Of a stretch of 64,000 nucleotides of DNA, positions 25,587 through 33,949 are shown one piece after another. The translations under genes and the position numbers were made by a program. This DNA is from Herbidospora mongoliensis. Its GTDB lineage: Bacteria; Actinomycetota; Actinomycetes; Streptosporangiales; Streptosporangiaceae. The stretch spans positions 330,376 to 394,375 of the forward strand of contig NZ_BBXD01000016.1 in assembly GCF_001570545.1 (NCBI RefSeq). The letters are read 5' to 3'. The notes beneath the pieces are model-generated. The model saw only the letters and a list, made by a program, of their open reading frames with translations. It searched no databases and was not told where the DNA came from. Every line of letters begins with the position of its first letter. Position 1 is the stretch's first letter.

Positions 25587-27838
25587 CTCTCGCTCCCGGC
25601 GCTCTCCTGGAAGCGGCGCAGGCGGAGGCTGTTGCTGAGGACGAACACGCTGGAGGCCGCCATCGCGGCACCGGCGATCATCGGGTTCAGCAGGCCGACG
25701 ATGGCCAGCGGCAGTGCGGCGAGGTTGTAGGCGAAGGCCCAGAACAGATTGCCTTTGATCGTCGACAGGGTGCGGCGGGACAGTTGTACGGCGTCGGCCA
25801 CGGCTCGCAGGTCGGCGCGAACCAAGGTGATGTCGCTGGCTTCGATGGCCGCGTCCGTTCCGGTGCCCATGGCGATACCCAGGTCCGCCTGGGCCAGGGC
25901 GGCGGCATCGTTCACTCCGTCGCCGACCATCGCGACGACGTGACCGTCCTGCTGGAGCCGTTTGATCACGTCGACCTTGCCGCTCGGCAGTACGCCTGAT
26001 TCGACGTCGGTGATGCCGACCTGCGCGGCGATCGCCTGGGCGGCTCGATCGTTGTCACCGGTGAGCAGCACAGGCGCCAGGCCCAGCGCGCGCATCCGGG
26101 CGACACCATCGGCGCTGGTCGGCTTGACGGTGTCGGCGACGGCGATGACTCCGCGGATCTGCCCGCTCCAGCCGATGGTGACCGCAGTCAGCCCACGACT
26201 CTCGGCATCGGCGAAGGCCCGTTCAAGATCGGGTGGCACGGGCAATTCGGCGCGGCCGACGGTGACGTGCACGCCCTCAACCTCGCCACGCACGCCCAAG
26301 CCTGCGGTTCCCTCGAAGGCGGTGACCGCAGGGAGCACCCCTAACTTGTCACGGGCGGCAGCGACGATCGCCTTGGCGATGGGGTGCTCGGAGGCGTTCT
26401 CCAGCGCTCCCGCGCGGCGGAGCACATCGTCGGTGTTCTCCGTTTCACCGGCGATGACGTCGGTGACCTGCATGACTCCGGTGGTCACCGTTCCCGTCTT
26501 GTCCAGGACGATCGTGTCGATGCGGCGCGTCGACTCCAGGACCTCCGGCCCGCGGATGAGGATGCCCATTTGAGCGCCGCGCCCGGTGCCGACCAGCAAC
26601 GCGGTCGGCGTGGCCAGCCCCAGCGCGCATGGGCACGCGACCACCAGCACGGACACTGCGGCCGTCAGAGCTCCAGCGGCGTCAAGGCTGTTGCCGAGCC
26701 AGAAACCGAACGCGGCGACCGCGATCCCCACCACGATGGGCACGAAGACGGCGGCGACCCGATCGGCGAGCCGCTGCACGGGGGCCTTGCCGGCCTGCGC
26801 CTCGGTGACCAGCCGGCTCATCTGCGCGAGCTGAGTGTCGGCTCCGACCTTGGTGGCCCGCACGATCAACCGCCCGCTGGCGTTGACCGTGGCTCCCACG
26901 ACCTTGTCTTCGGGGCCCACCTCGACTGGGACGCTCTCGCCAGTGAGCATGGAGGCGTCCACCGCCGAAGTGCCGTCCACGACGACGCCATCGGTGGCGA
27001 CCTTCTCTCCCGGACGCACGATGAACAGGTCGCCGACGGCCAGCTGCCCGATGGGAATGCGGACCTCGCGGCCGTTCCGTTGGATCGCAACGTCCTTGGC
27101 ACCGAGTTCAAGCAGGGCGCGCAGAGCGGCACCGGCCCGGCGCTTGGAGCGGTGTTCCAGGTAGCGCCCCGTGAGGATGAACACGGTGAGACTGGCGGCG
27201 ACCTCAAGGTAGATGTGGTGCAGTCCTTCGCCGGCGACCGGCCGCATCACGAACGGCATCTGCATACCGGTCAGACCCGCGTAGCCGAAGAACAACGCGT
27301 ACACCGACCACCCGAAGGACGCGATCACGCCGAGCGAGATCAACGTGTCCATCGTGGCGGAGCCATGGCGCAGGTTCTTCCAGGCCGCGACGTGGAACGG
27401 CCAGGCGCCCCAGGTGGCCACCGGGGCGGCCAGGGTGAGCGACAGCCATTGCCAGTAGGTGAACTGAAGCGGAGTGATCATCGCCATGGCGATGATCGGA
27501 ACGGTCAATGTCGTCGTGATCAGCAGTCGCTGCCGGAGCATGGCGAGTCGCTGGTCCTCCGGCACGTCCGCCTGGACGACGGGCTCATCGGGTTCATCGA
27601 CAACCGGCAGGGAAGCGGTGTAACCCAGCCCCTCTACCACCGCGATCAGGTCCTCCACCGAGACGGTGGCGTCGTGCTCGACGTGGGCCTCTTCGACGGC
27701 GAGGTTGACCTCGGCCCGTACGCCTTCGATGCGGTTGAGCTTGCGTTCGATGCGGGCCGAGCAGGAGCCGCAGGTCATGCCACCGATTAACAGCGTGACC
27801 TCGGATCGCGTGGCGAGCGCCGAAGGTGTTGCGGACAT
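25583..27838 (-). CDS. copA: CopA-type heavy-metal P1B ATPase
   Basis: 751 residues. One N-terminal HMA domain (G-G-M-T-C-G-S-C), eight predicted membrane helices, the C-P-C metal site ([11 protein letters not shown]), phosphorylation motif D-K-T-G-T, and G-D-G-V-N-D in the P domain, followed by the P1B-1 features expected for Cu(I) export. Full length. Preceded by a 33-aa membrane peptide and an HMA domain fused to an aminotransferase; followed by arsR with a 4-bp overlap. Copper is the default substrate; whether it handles a metalloid-thiol species here is open. Confidence 0.93.
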   Translation of the reverse strand: MSATPSALATRSEVTLLIGGMTCGSCSARIERKLNRIEGVRAEVNLAVEEAHVEHDATVSVEDLIAVVEGLGYTASLPVVDEPDEPVVQADVPEDQRLAMLRQRLLITTTLTVPIIAMAMITPLQFTYWQWLSLTLAAPVATWGAWPFHVAAWKNLRHGSATMDTLISLGVIASFGWSVYALFFGYAGLTGMQMPFVMRPVAGEGLHHIYLEVAASLTVFILTGRYLEHRSKRRAGAALRALLELGAKDVAIQRNGREVRIPIGQLAVGDLFIVRPGEKVATDGVVVDGTSAVDASMLTGESVPVEVGPEDKVVGATVNASGRLIVRATKVGADTQLAQMSRLVTEAQAGKAPVQRLADRVAAVFVPIVVGIAVAAFGFWLGNSLDAAGALTAAVSVLVVACPCALGLATPTALLVGTGRGAQMGILIRGPEVLESTRRIDTIVLDKTGTVTTGVMQVTDVIAGETENTDDVLRRAGALENASEHPIAKAIVAAARDKLGVLPAVTAFEGTAGLGVRGEVEGVHVTVGRAELPVPPDLERAFADAESRGLTAVTIGWSGQIRGVIAVADTVKPTSADGVARMRALGLAPVLLTGDNDRAAQAIAAQVGITDVESGVLPSGKVDVIKRLQQDGHVVAMVGDGVNDAAALAQADLGIAMGTGTDAAIEASDITLVRADLRAVADAVQLSRRTLSTIKGNLFWAFAYNLAALPLAIVGLLNPMIAGAAMAASSVFVLSNSLRLRRFQESAGSER

Positions 27839-27860
27839 TGGTTCCTCTCCTCTCCCCGGG

Positions 27861-27962
27861 CTAGAACTCCACCGGAGGCACGTTGGCGCCCAAGACGTAG
27901 GCGACGGTGAACACCGCAGCCAGCAACAACAAGAACCCGGCGACCTTGAGGCTGCTTCTCAC
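27861..27962 (-). CDS. 33-aa single-pass membrane peptide
   Basis: GTG start at 27962 overlaps the stop of the upstream fusion gene (GTGA), and the TAG is at 27861-27863. Sequence: short basic start (R-S-S-L-K), a ~20-residue hydrophobic span ([20 protein letters not shown]) and N-V-P-P-V-E-F. Similar tiny membrane peptides accompany copper ATPase/chaperone genes. It lies 22 bp before the copA start. Translational coupling and composition support that it is expressed. Confidence 0.65.
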   Translation of the reverse strand: MRSSLKVAGFLLLLAAVFTVAYVLGANVPPVEF

Positions 27963-29359
27963 GACAGCACTCCGGCGTAGCGGTATCCGCTCTCTTCGAC
28001 GGCGGCCTGGATGACCTCCGGCGAGAGCGGCGAGTCCGAGCTGATCTGGACCCGCCCGGCCTTCGGATCGATTTCGAGAATCTGGGCTTCGGGGATGGCC
28101 GTGTCGAGGGCGCTGCGCACGCGCTTCGCGCAGCCGCCGCAGGTCATGCCTTCCACCGAGTACGTGGTGACAACGCTCATGGCTGGTGTCCCTTCGATCA
28201 TTGAGAGGAAATCGCGTATCCTGGCCAGCGCCCGTCGCAGCAGGTCAGGTGCGGCGACGAAGGACATCCGGACGTGGTCAGGGCACCCGAAGTCCGCTCC
28301 CGGGACGACAGCGACCTGCGTCTCCCGCAGAAGTCGTTCCGCGAAGTCGGCGGCGCTGGCGATACCTGGCCGATAGGTGCCCGACACGTCGGCGAAGACG
28401 AAGAAGGCACCACGGGGTTCGACCGCCAGACTGATGCCTGCCAAGTCGGCCAACCCCTCGCAGAGGATGTCCCGGCGTTCGGCCAGGGCCGATCGGCGGC
28501 GGAGCAGTTCGGCGACAGGTTCGTCGCGGAGCACAGCGAGAGCCGCGTGCTGGGAGATCGACGATGCGGCCGACGTCGTGTGCCCTTGCAGGGCGGACAT
28601 CGCCGAGATCAACGGACGGGGGCCGGCGGCGAAGCCGACCCGCCATCCGGTCATTGCGAACGTCTTGGACAGGCCACCGATCGTGACCGTCCTCGCTCGG
28701 ATGTCTTCCCCGAGCGAGGCGACGCTCGTGAACTCGGCACCGTCGTAGACGAGATCGCCGTAGATCTCATCGCTGACGATGACGAGTCCGGCCTCAACCG
28801 CCACCTCTGCCAAGGCCGTCAGTTCCGCCCGGTCATAGACGACACCGGTCGGATTGGACGGACTATTGATCAGCAACACCTTCGTGCGCGGTGTGATCCG
28901 CGCCCGTACCTCGTCGGCCGTCATCTTGAACTTGGCCTCGATGACGACCGGCTTCCCGCCCGCGAGCTCGATCATGGGCGGGAAGCTGACCCAATACGGC
29001 GACTGGAGGATGACCTCGTCGCCTGGATCCAGCAGGACGGCGAAGGTGTTGGCGAGCGCCTGCTTGGCGCCGCTGGTGATGATGATCTCTTCGCTGGTGT
29101 ACGGGGCGTTCCATGCGTGAGTGAGGCGCGCGGCGACCGCCTGCCTGAGCGGGGCGATTCCCGCCACCGGGGTGTAACGCGTGAACCCCTGGCGGATCGC
29201 TCCGACTCCGCCTTCGCACGCCTCGGGCGGAGTCGGGAAGTCGACCTCACCGCCGGTGAGGTTGATGACGTCGACGCCGTCCTCGGCCAGTTGCTTGGCT
29301 TGGGCGTCCAGGGCCGCCGTGGTCGACGGGGTCAGTCGTGCCGCGCGATGGCTCAGCAT
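27959..29359 (-). CDS. PLP aminotransferase fused to C-terminal HMA metal-binding domain
   Basis: 466 residues from the ATG at 29359. Residues 1-390 are a class I/II (aspartate-type) aminotransferase: S-P-S-N-P-T-G-V-V, S-D-E-I-Y-G-D-L-V-Y, and the PLP lysine Lys232 in G-G-L-S-K-T-F-A-M-T-G-W-R. Residues 394-466 are an HMA domain with G-M-T-C-G-G-C (Cys407, Cys410). There is no stop between them; Met394 could also act as an internal start for a free CopZ-like chaperone (GAAGGG about 12 bp upstream). In the proposed pathway it could aminate arsonopyruvate to arsonoalanine. Confidence 0.85.
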   Translation of the reverse strand: MLSHRAARLTPSTTAALDAQAKQLAEDGVDVINLTGGEVDFPTPPEACEGGVGAIRQGFTRYTPVAGIAPLRQAVAARLTHAWNAPYTSEEIIITSGAKQALANTFAVLLDPGDEVILQSPYWVSFPPMIELAGGKPVVIEAKFKMTADEVRARITPRTKVLLINSPSNPTGVVYDRAELTALAEVAVEAGLVIVSDEIYGDLVYDGAEFTSVASLGEDIRARTVTIGGLSKTFAMTGWRVGFAAGPRPLISAMSALQGHTTSAASSISQHAALAVLRDEPVAELLRRRSALAERRDILCEGLADLAGISLAVEPRGAFFVFADVSGTYRPGIASAADFAERLLRETQVAVVPGADFGCPDHVRMSFVAAPDLLRRALARIRDFLSMIEGTPAMSVVTTYSVEGMTCGGCAKRVRSALDTAIPEAQILEIDPKAGRVQISSDSPLSPEVIQAAVEESGYRYAGVLS

Positions 29360-29367
29360 GGGTTCCC

Positions 29368-29793
29368 CTACCTGGCTCGGATGTTGAACAGCACTGCGGC
29401 CGGGGGGCCGGAGCTGTGGCTCACCTGAACGTTGAGAACCCAGTAACCGGGCATGCCCAGGATGAGCTTGGATTCGTATGCCTCGCCCTTGAGGGTGGCC
29501 GTCTGCTGGCCGCCGTCCATGTTCATGCTCGGCATGCCGTAGTTGATCTTGACGGCGGCGTCCTTGATCGCGGCTCCGGTCGAGTCCTTGATCGTGAATT
29601 GAGCCGTCGTGGCGGTGCCGCCCTTGGCGGGGCAGGGCCGCACTGAGATCTGGACCGTGAGGCCGGCGTTCTGTTGCTGGTTGAGGCAGTCCGCAGATGA
29701 GGCGACGTCCTGGGCCGCGCTCTGGCCACAGCCAGCCAGAGCGCCGATCACCAGAATGGTTGCCGCCGCTGTCCGGGCGAGGCTCTTCTTCAT
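29368..29793 (-). CDS. FixH/YtkA-like lipoprotein
   Basis: 141 residues. Signal peptide with lipobox L-A-G-C (Cys22), so a membrane-anchored extracytoplasmic protein. The C-terminal ~100 residues form a YtkA/FixH-like beta domain with a Met-rich segment G-M-P-S-M-N-M and A-E/S-K-L-I-L-G-M-P-G-Y-W-V-L-N-V. Such domains often occur with copper export and cytochrome-oxidase assembly. It lies 8 bp upstream of the aminotransferase-HMA gene and 22 bp downstream of the 80-aa Cys peptide, within the long operon. Confidence 0.75.
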   Translation of the reverse strand: MKKSLARTAAATILVIGALAGCGQSAAQDVASSADCLNQQQNAGLTVQISVRPCPAKGGTATTAQFTIKDSTGAAIKDAAVKINYGMPSMNMDGGQQTATLKGEAYESKLILGMPGYWVLNVQVSHSSGPPAAVLFNIRAR

Positions 29794-29815
29794 CGCTCAC
29801 CTCCGGGTGGTGCGG

Positions 29816-30058
29816 TCAGTTGCAGCACGAGCTCTTCGCCGTGGGGACCGGAACGGTCTCGGCGGCGGTGTCTGCGGCGGGCTTGGGCCCGCAGCAGGAA
29901 CTCTTGGCGGCCGGGGCCATCTCGCTGGTCACAGCGGCTTCGGCTGTCGGCTTCGGGCCACAGCACGAGCTCTTGGCCTTCGGCTGGGCGACGGGCGGAG
30001 CGTCGTTCTGAGCGGCGGACCAGAACAGCTGACCGAGGTTGTCGTCAATGACGGACAT
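29816..30058 (-). CDS. 80-aa peptide with three AKSSCC repeats
   Basis: Cys pairs at residues 32-33, 55-56 and 78-79, exactly 23 residues apart, each in A-K-S-S-C-C; the first two continue G-P-K-P and the last ends C-C-N. The repeat units are Ala/Pro/Thr-rich linkers. The N-terminus M-S-V-I-D-D-N-L-G-Q-L-F-W-S-A-A-Q-N is different and could be a leader or recognition part. No other Cys and no signal peptide. Starts 3 bp after the ABC-transporter stop. I know of no named family; a metallothionein-like As/Cu binder or a ribosomal scaffold peptide are both possible. Confidence 0.75.
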   Translation of the reverse strand: MSVIDDNLGQLFWSAAQNDAPPVAQPKAKSSCCGPKPTAEAAVTSEMAPAAKSSCCGPKPAADTAAETVPVPTAKSSCCN

Positions 30059-30061
30059 GAT

Positions 30062-31960
30062 TCAGTTCCTTCCAACGGGGTGTCTGGTTTGGACTTTGCA
30101 GAGTTCCGCGAGCCGGCTGTCGCTGGTGAGCAGTTCCACCGGCGTGCCGGACTCGGTCACACGGCCGTCTTCGAGGACGAAGACGCGGTCGAGGTCTTCG
30201 ACGAGGGTGAGCCAGTGCGCCACGACGATCGCGGTGCGCCCTTCCAGGAGCCTCCGGATCGCCGCCAGCACCACGAGTTGGCGGGCGGGATCGACGCTGG
30301 AGACGGCCTCGTCGAGGATGATGACTCGGGGGTCGGCGAGCATGGCCCGGGTGAGAGCGACGAGTTGCCTCTCCCCGGTCGACAGGCGGGCTCCACGCTC
30401 TCCCACCCGCGTCTGGTAGCCGTCGCGGAGGCCCGCGAGGACCTCGTCGGCGCCCACCGCGCGGGCCGCCTGGACGATCTCGTCCTCGGTGGCCTCCGGC
30501 CGGCCGAACCTGATGTTCTCCGCGACGGTCCCGTCGAAGAGCAGAGCTTCCTGGGTGACCAGCAGGACCTGATCGCGTACGGAGGTCTTGGTGACTTCCG
30601 ACAGGTCGTGTCCGTCGAGGCGGATCGTCCCGGAGGTGGGCGTGTAGAAGCGGACCAGTAGTTGCATGAGCGTGGTCTTGCCTGCGCCGCTGGCGCCGAC
30701 CACTCCGATGTGCTCGCCGGGTTGGGCCTCCAGCGAGACGTCGTGCAGTACTTCCACGCCGTCCGCGTAGGCGAAGTCGACGTTCTCCACCTGCAGGTGG
30801 CCGCGGACCTGTCCCAGGTCGTACCCGGTGTCGTCCTCTTCCGGCAGGTCGAGGACTTCCAGGATCCGCTGTGCGGACACGGCCATGTCAGAGGACTGTC
30901 CGAGCAGGTTGGCGACATCCCGTACCGGGTTGAGCATCCGCTTGGAGAACAGCGCGAACGCGGCCAGAGTGCCGGCGGCCAAGGCAGCGCCTTGGGCCAT
31001 GCCCATGGAGGCCATCATCGTGTCGGTGCCCAGCAGCATCCAGGTCATCGGCATCATGCCGGCCGCCAGGTCGAAGAAGAATCCCGAGCCGAGCGCGTGA
31101 CCGTTGATGATCTGCAGGCCGCCGAAGAAGATCAGCAACGCGAGCGCGATGTGGACGGTGAATCCTAGGTAGGAAGTCAGCCACAGGCGCTTGGTGGAGA
31201 GCCTGTTGTGCACCGTGGTGTAACCGGCGGAGCGGCCTTCGAGGTCGGCCATGAGGTCGTCCTCGCGGCCGAAGGCGCGTACGTCGTCCAGGCCGTCGAT
31301 GCGCTGGTTCAGATAGCCCACCATGGTGTCCCAGGCGTCGCGCTGTCGCTGGGTGTCGGTCTTGAGGTGGCGGGTCCAGCGCAGGGCGATGAAGACCATG
31401 ATCGGGATGACGATGAGCGTCGGGAGTGCCACGCCGGGGCTGAGTGCCAGCAGGAACACGGCGAAGGCGATGAACCAGACGGCGCTCTGAACGAGTTCCA
31501 TCCCGGTCTTCGTGATGTAGCCGCGGAAGCGTTCTGCCTCGAACAGCACCCGGGTGACCCAGGTGCCGCTGGCCTGGGAGACGTGACGGGAGAGTTGCAC
31601 GTTGTGCAGCCGGGCCACGAGATCGTTCCGCAGGGTGACGGTGACCCGCTCGTTCACGCGGATCATGGCGACGTTGTAGGTGATCCGGATGATGTTGTCC
31701 AGCACCGCCAGGATCACCAGGTTGATCGCCGTGCTTGCGACGGCTTCCATGTTGCCGGTCACGACGTGCCCGACGCCGAGCATCACGGCGTACATCTGGG
31801 CGATCGTCATGATCGAGCTGAGAATCGTGACCAGTGTCGCCAGCGCGATCCACCCGGCGTGCGGACGCAAGTAGGGCAGGAAACGGCGTAGCGCCCGGCG
31901 TAAGGTGCGGTTGATCTCAGCCTGATCCATCGGCGGGGTGGAGGTGGCGAGCTCAGACAT
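30062..31960 (-). CDS. ABC exporter subunit, catalytically intact NBD
   Basis: 632 residues from the ATG at 31960 (M-S-E-L-A-T-S). Six-helix transmembrane domain then a nucleotide-binding domain: Walker A G-A-S-G-A-G-K-T-T, signature L-S-T-G-E-R-Q, Walker B V-I-I-L-D-E with the catalytic Glu, and H-loop V-A-H-W-L-T. Starts inside the upstream ABC gene (8-bp overlap); the two form a heterodimeric exporter. With peptide genes on both sides, the likely cargo is a peptide or organoarsenical conjugate. Confidence 0.93.
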   Translation of the reverse strand: MSELATSTPPMDQAEINRTLRRALRRFLPYLRPHAGWIALATLVTILSSIMTIAQMYAVMLGVGHVVTGNMEAVASTAINLVILAVLDNIIRITYNVAMIRVNERVTVTLRNDLVARLHNVQLSRHVSQASGTWVTRVLFEAERFRGYITKTGMELVQSAVWFIAFAVFLLALSPGVALPTLIVIPIMVFIALRWTRHLKTDTQRQRDAWDTMVGYLNQRIDGLDDVRAFGREDDLMADLEGRSAGYTTVHNRLSTKRLWLTSYLGFTVHIALALLIFFGGLQIINGHALGSGFFFDLAAGMMPMTWMLLGTDTMMASMGMAQGAALAAGTLAAFALFSKRMLNPVRDVANLLGQSSDMAVSAQRILEVLDLPEEDDTGYDLGQVRGHLQVENVDFAYADGVEVLHDVSLEAQPGEHIGVVGASGAGKTTLMQLLVRFYTPTSGTIRLDGHDLSEVTKTSVRDQVLLVTQEALLFDGTVAENIRFGRPEATEDEIVQAARAVGADEVLAGLRDGYQTRVGERGARLSTGERQLVALTRAMLADPRVIILDEAVSSVDPARQLVVLAAIRRLLEGRTAIVVAHWLTLVEDLDRVFVLEDGRVTESGTPVELLTSDSRLAELCKVQTRHPVGRN

Positions 31961-33677
31961 GAGCCTGACCCCCTTCGGGACGGCCTGCGGGCGCCAGCGA
32001 TCGGACTGCCGACGTGTCCTCGGCGGGTAGGGAGGCGGTCTCCACCAGGGCACCGTCATTCAGCGTGATGACGCGGTCGACGTGGCGGCTGACGGCCAGT
32101 TGTTGTGTGGCGATGATGAGCGTTCTGCCACGCCGTACTCGGAAGATGGTGTCGAGCAGTTCCGCCTCGGTCTCGGCGTCGAGGTTGGCGGTGGGGTTGT
32201 CCAGAAGCAGGACGGCGGGATCCACCAGAAGGACACGGGCCAGCCCGACCCGTTGTCTTTCCCCAGCCGAAAGGTCGGCCGCGTTGGCGGCGAGTTCCCT
32301 GGTGAGAGAGAAGCGGCCCAGTCCCGCTGCTTCTGCGGCATCGGCCACCTCTTCCGCAGTGGCGTCAGGACGGGCGAAGCGGATGTTGTCCGCCATCGTC
32401 CCCTCGAAGATCCATTGCCGTTGCGGCAGGCTGACGACCTGGTGCCGGACGGATCGCAGGTCGTACTCGCGGACGTCGACACCGTCATAAGAGACGGTGC
32501 CGGCCTGGGTGTCGCGCAGCCGGGCCAGTGCGTGCAGCAGGGTCGTCTTGCCGCTGCCGGTCGGGCCGATCAGGGCGACGGACTCGCCTGCGGCCACGGC
32601 CAGGCTCACGTCATCGATCACACGCCGTTCGCCGATCTCGACGACGACGCCGTCTGCGGTGAGCGCGCCGGTGGGCGATGGCATGGGGCGACTGCCGGAC
32701 ACCTCGGTGATGGCGGGGCGGGCGTCGATGATTCGGAGCAACCGTTGTGCGATGACCACCGAGCGGAAGATCCCGTTGGCATGCATGGTGACCATGTGCA
32801 TGCTCATCTGGACCATCATGACCAGCGCGGTCAGGGCGACCAGGCTTCCCACGGTGATCTGGCCGTCTAGGACGGCGTTGCCGCCGAGCCAGAGTGCGAT
32901 GGGGGTGGGGAGCGCCCCGACCACATTGAGGATGGCCTCCCACCGGCTGTATGTGGTCTTCATGACCCCGCGGCGGGCGGAGAGTTCTTCGTTGATCTTG
33001 TTGAGGCGACCGGAGGCGTCGTCCTCACGGCCGAAGGCCTTGACCACGCCGATGTTGGTCAGGGATTCCCCGACGCCTGACAGCAGGTTGGTGAACTGGC
33101 CTTTGACCTCGACGAACATGCGCTGCAGACGGCCTTGGACGATCAGGTTGCCGAGGACGACCACGATGAGCGGAAGTGACGCGAGCAGTGTGGTCCGCAC
33201 GTCGATGAGGAGCGCCACCAGGTACATGACGGCAGTCACGATGATCTGGTTGGCCAGCTCCAGGATGCCGCCGTTGGTGAGACCGCGAACGAACACCGCG
33301 TCCGACACCAGGCGGGTCAGGGCCCGCCCGCCGGACGCTTCGGCGGTGTCGGCCGGTCCCAGGTGCAGGAGCTTGCGGAACAGATCGTGCCGCAGGTCGT
33401 TGACGGCCTTGCTGGCGACCGTGAAGCGAAGTTGTTTGCCGAGGTGGAGCAGGCCGGCCGAGAGGGCGCCGATGCCCAGGACGCCCAGCGCGACGGCGAG
33501 CAGCAGACCGGGGTTACCGCCCAGTACGCCGGCGTCGATCGCCACTCGGATGACCAGCGGGATGGCGATAGTGCTCAGCAGGCCCAGCAGCATCGTGACC
33601 GTGGCCACGGCCATCGCACCGCGATAGCGGAGCGGATAACCGTAGATGAAGCGCAACGCGTGGAGTGACTCTTTCAC
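31953..33677 (-). CDS. ABC exporter subunit with degenerate NBD
   Basis: 574 residues from GTG 33677. Six-helix transmembrane domain then NBD: Walker A G-P-T-G-S-G-K-T-T, signature L-S-A-G-E-R-Q-R-V-G. The residue after Walker B Asp is Asn (L-L-L-D-N-P) and the H-loop has Gln instead of His (I-A-T-Q-Q-L-A). This asymmetry is typical of heterodimeric exporters, with one silent site. 94 bp downstream of the 34-aa Cys-rich peptide and overlapping its partner. Confidence 0.93.
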   Translation of the reverse strand: MKESLHALRFIYGYPLRYRGAMAVATVTMLLGLLSTIAIPLVIRVAIDAGVLGGNPGLLLAVALGVLGIGALSAGLLHLGKQLRFTVASKAVNDLRHDLFRKLLHLGPADTAEASGGRALTRLVSDAVFVRGLTNGGILELANQIIVTAVMYLVALLIDVRTTLLASLPLIVVVLGNLIVQGRLQRMFVEVKGQFTNLLSGVGESLTNIGVVKAFGREDDASGRLNKINEELSARRGVMKTTYSRWEAILNVVGALPTPIALWLGGNAVLDGQITVGSLVALTALVMMVQMSMHMVTMHANGIFRSVVIAQRLLRIIDARPAITEVSGSRPMPSPTGALTADGVVVEIGERRVIDDVSLAVAAGESVALIGPTGSGKTTLLHALARLRDTQAGTVSYDGVDVREYDLRSVRHQVVSLPQRQWIFEGTMADNIRFARPDATAEEVADAAEAAGLGRFSLTRELAANAADLSAGERQRVGLARVLLVDPAVLLLDNPTANLDAETEAELLDTIFRVRRGRTLIIATQQLAVSRHVDRVITLNDGALVETASLPAEDTSAVRSLAPAGRPEGGQAHV

Positions 33678-33771
33678 GTCCCTGTTCCCTTCCGACCGGC
33701 CGCCGGGGTGCGGCGCGGTCCGTGCCCGTCAGGACACGGACCGCGCCTGATAGCCCTTCGGCGGCTGTGGC

Positions 33772-33876
33772 CTAGTCGCAGCACGCACAGGCGCAGGCGC
33801 ATTCGGCGCCGTCTTCGGCGGCGTCCTCGATGCCGCTGGTCTCGCAGCAGCCGGAGCCGATCATGTCTTCCGCCAT
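33772..33876 (-). CDS. 34-aa Cys-rich peptide
   Basis: ATG at 33876 with an excellent AAGGAGAG Shine-Dalgarno; TAG at 33772-33774. Seven Cys in 34 residues: Cys10-Cys11 in G-S-G-C-C-E, then E-C-A-C-A-C-A-C-C-D at the end (Cys26, 28, 30, 32, 33). The middle is acidic. First gene after the operator at 33893-33920 and directly upstream of the ABC exporter. Candidate metal/metalloid-binding peptide or ribosomal precursor exported by that ABC pair. Too short for standard gene callers. Confidence 0.8.
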   Translation of the reverse strand: MAEDMIGSGCCETSGIEDAAEDGAECACACACCD

Positions 33877-33892
33877 GTCTCTCTCCTTCCTT

Positions 33893-33920
33893 GATTTGAT
33901 AATTACAAGATTATCGAATC
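33893..33920. promoter_or_regulatory. Operator of the Cys-peptide/ABC operon
   Basis: 11-bp arms GATTTGATAAT / ATTATCGAATC with one mismatch and 6-bp spacer, 17 bp upstream of the 34-aa peptide ATG. On the minus strand GATAAT inside it can serve as -10, with TTGACC about 20 bp upstream. Same family as 51453-51472 and 47057-47091. Confidence 0.7.
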
Positions 33921-33949
33921 AGATCACCTGGAAACGGTCAATGGGTCTG

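Noticed and set aside
26384..27790. 468-aa plus-strand ORF antisense to copA
   Set aside because: Typical high-GC mirror frame of a real gene; His/Gly/Arg-rich with no domain.
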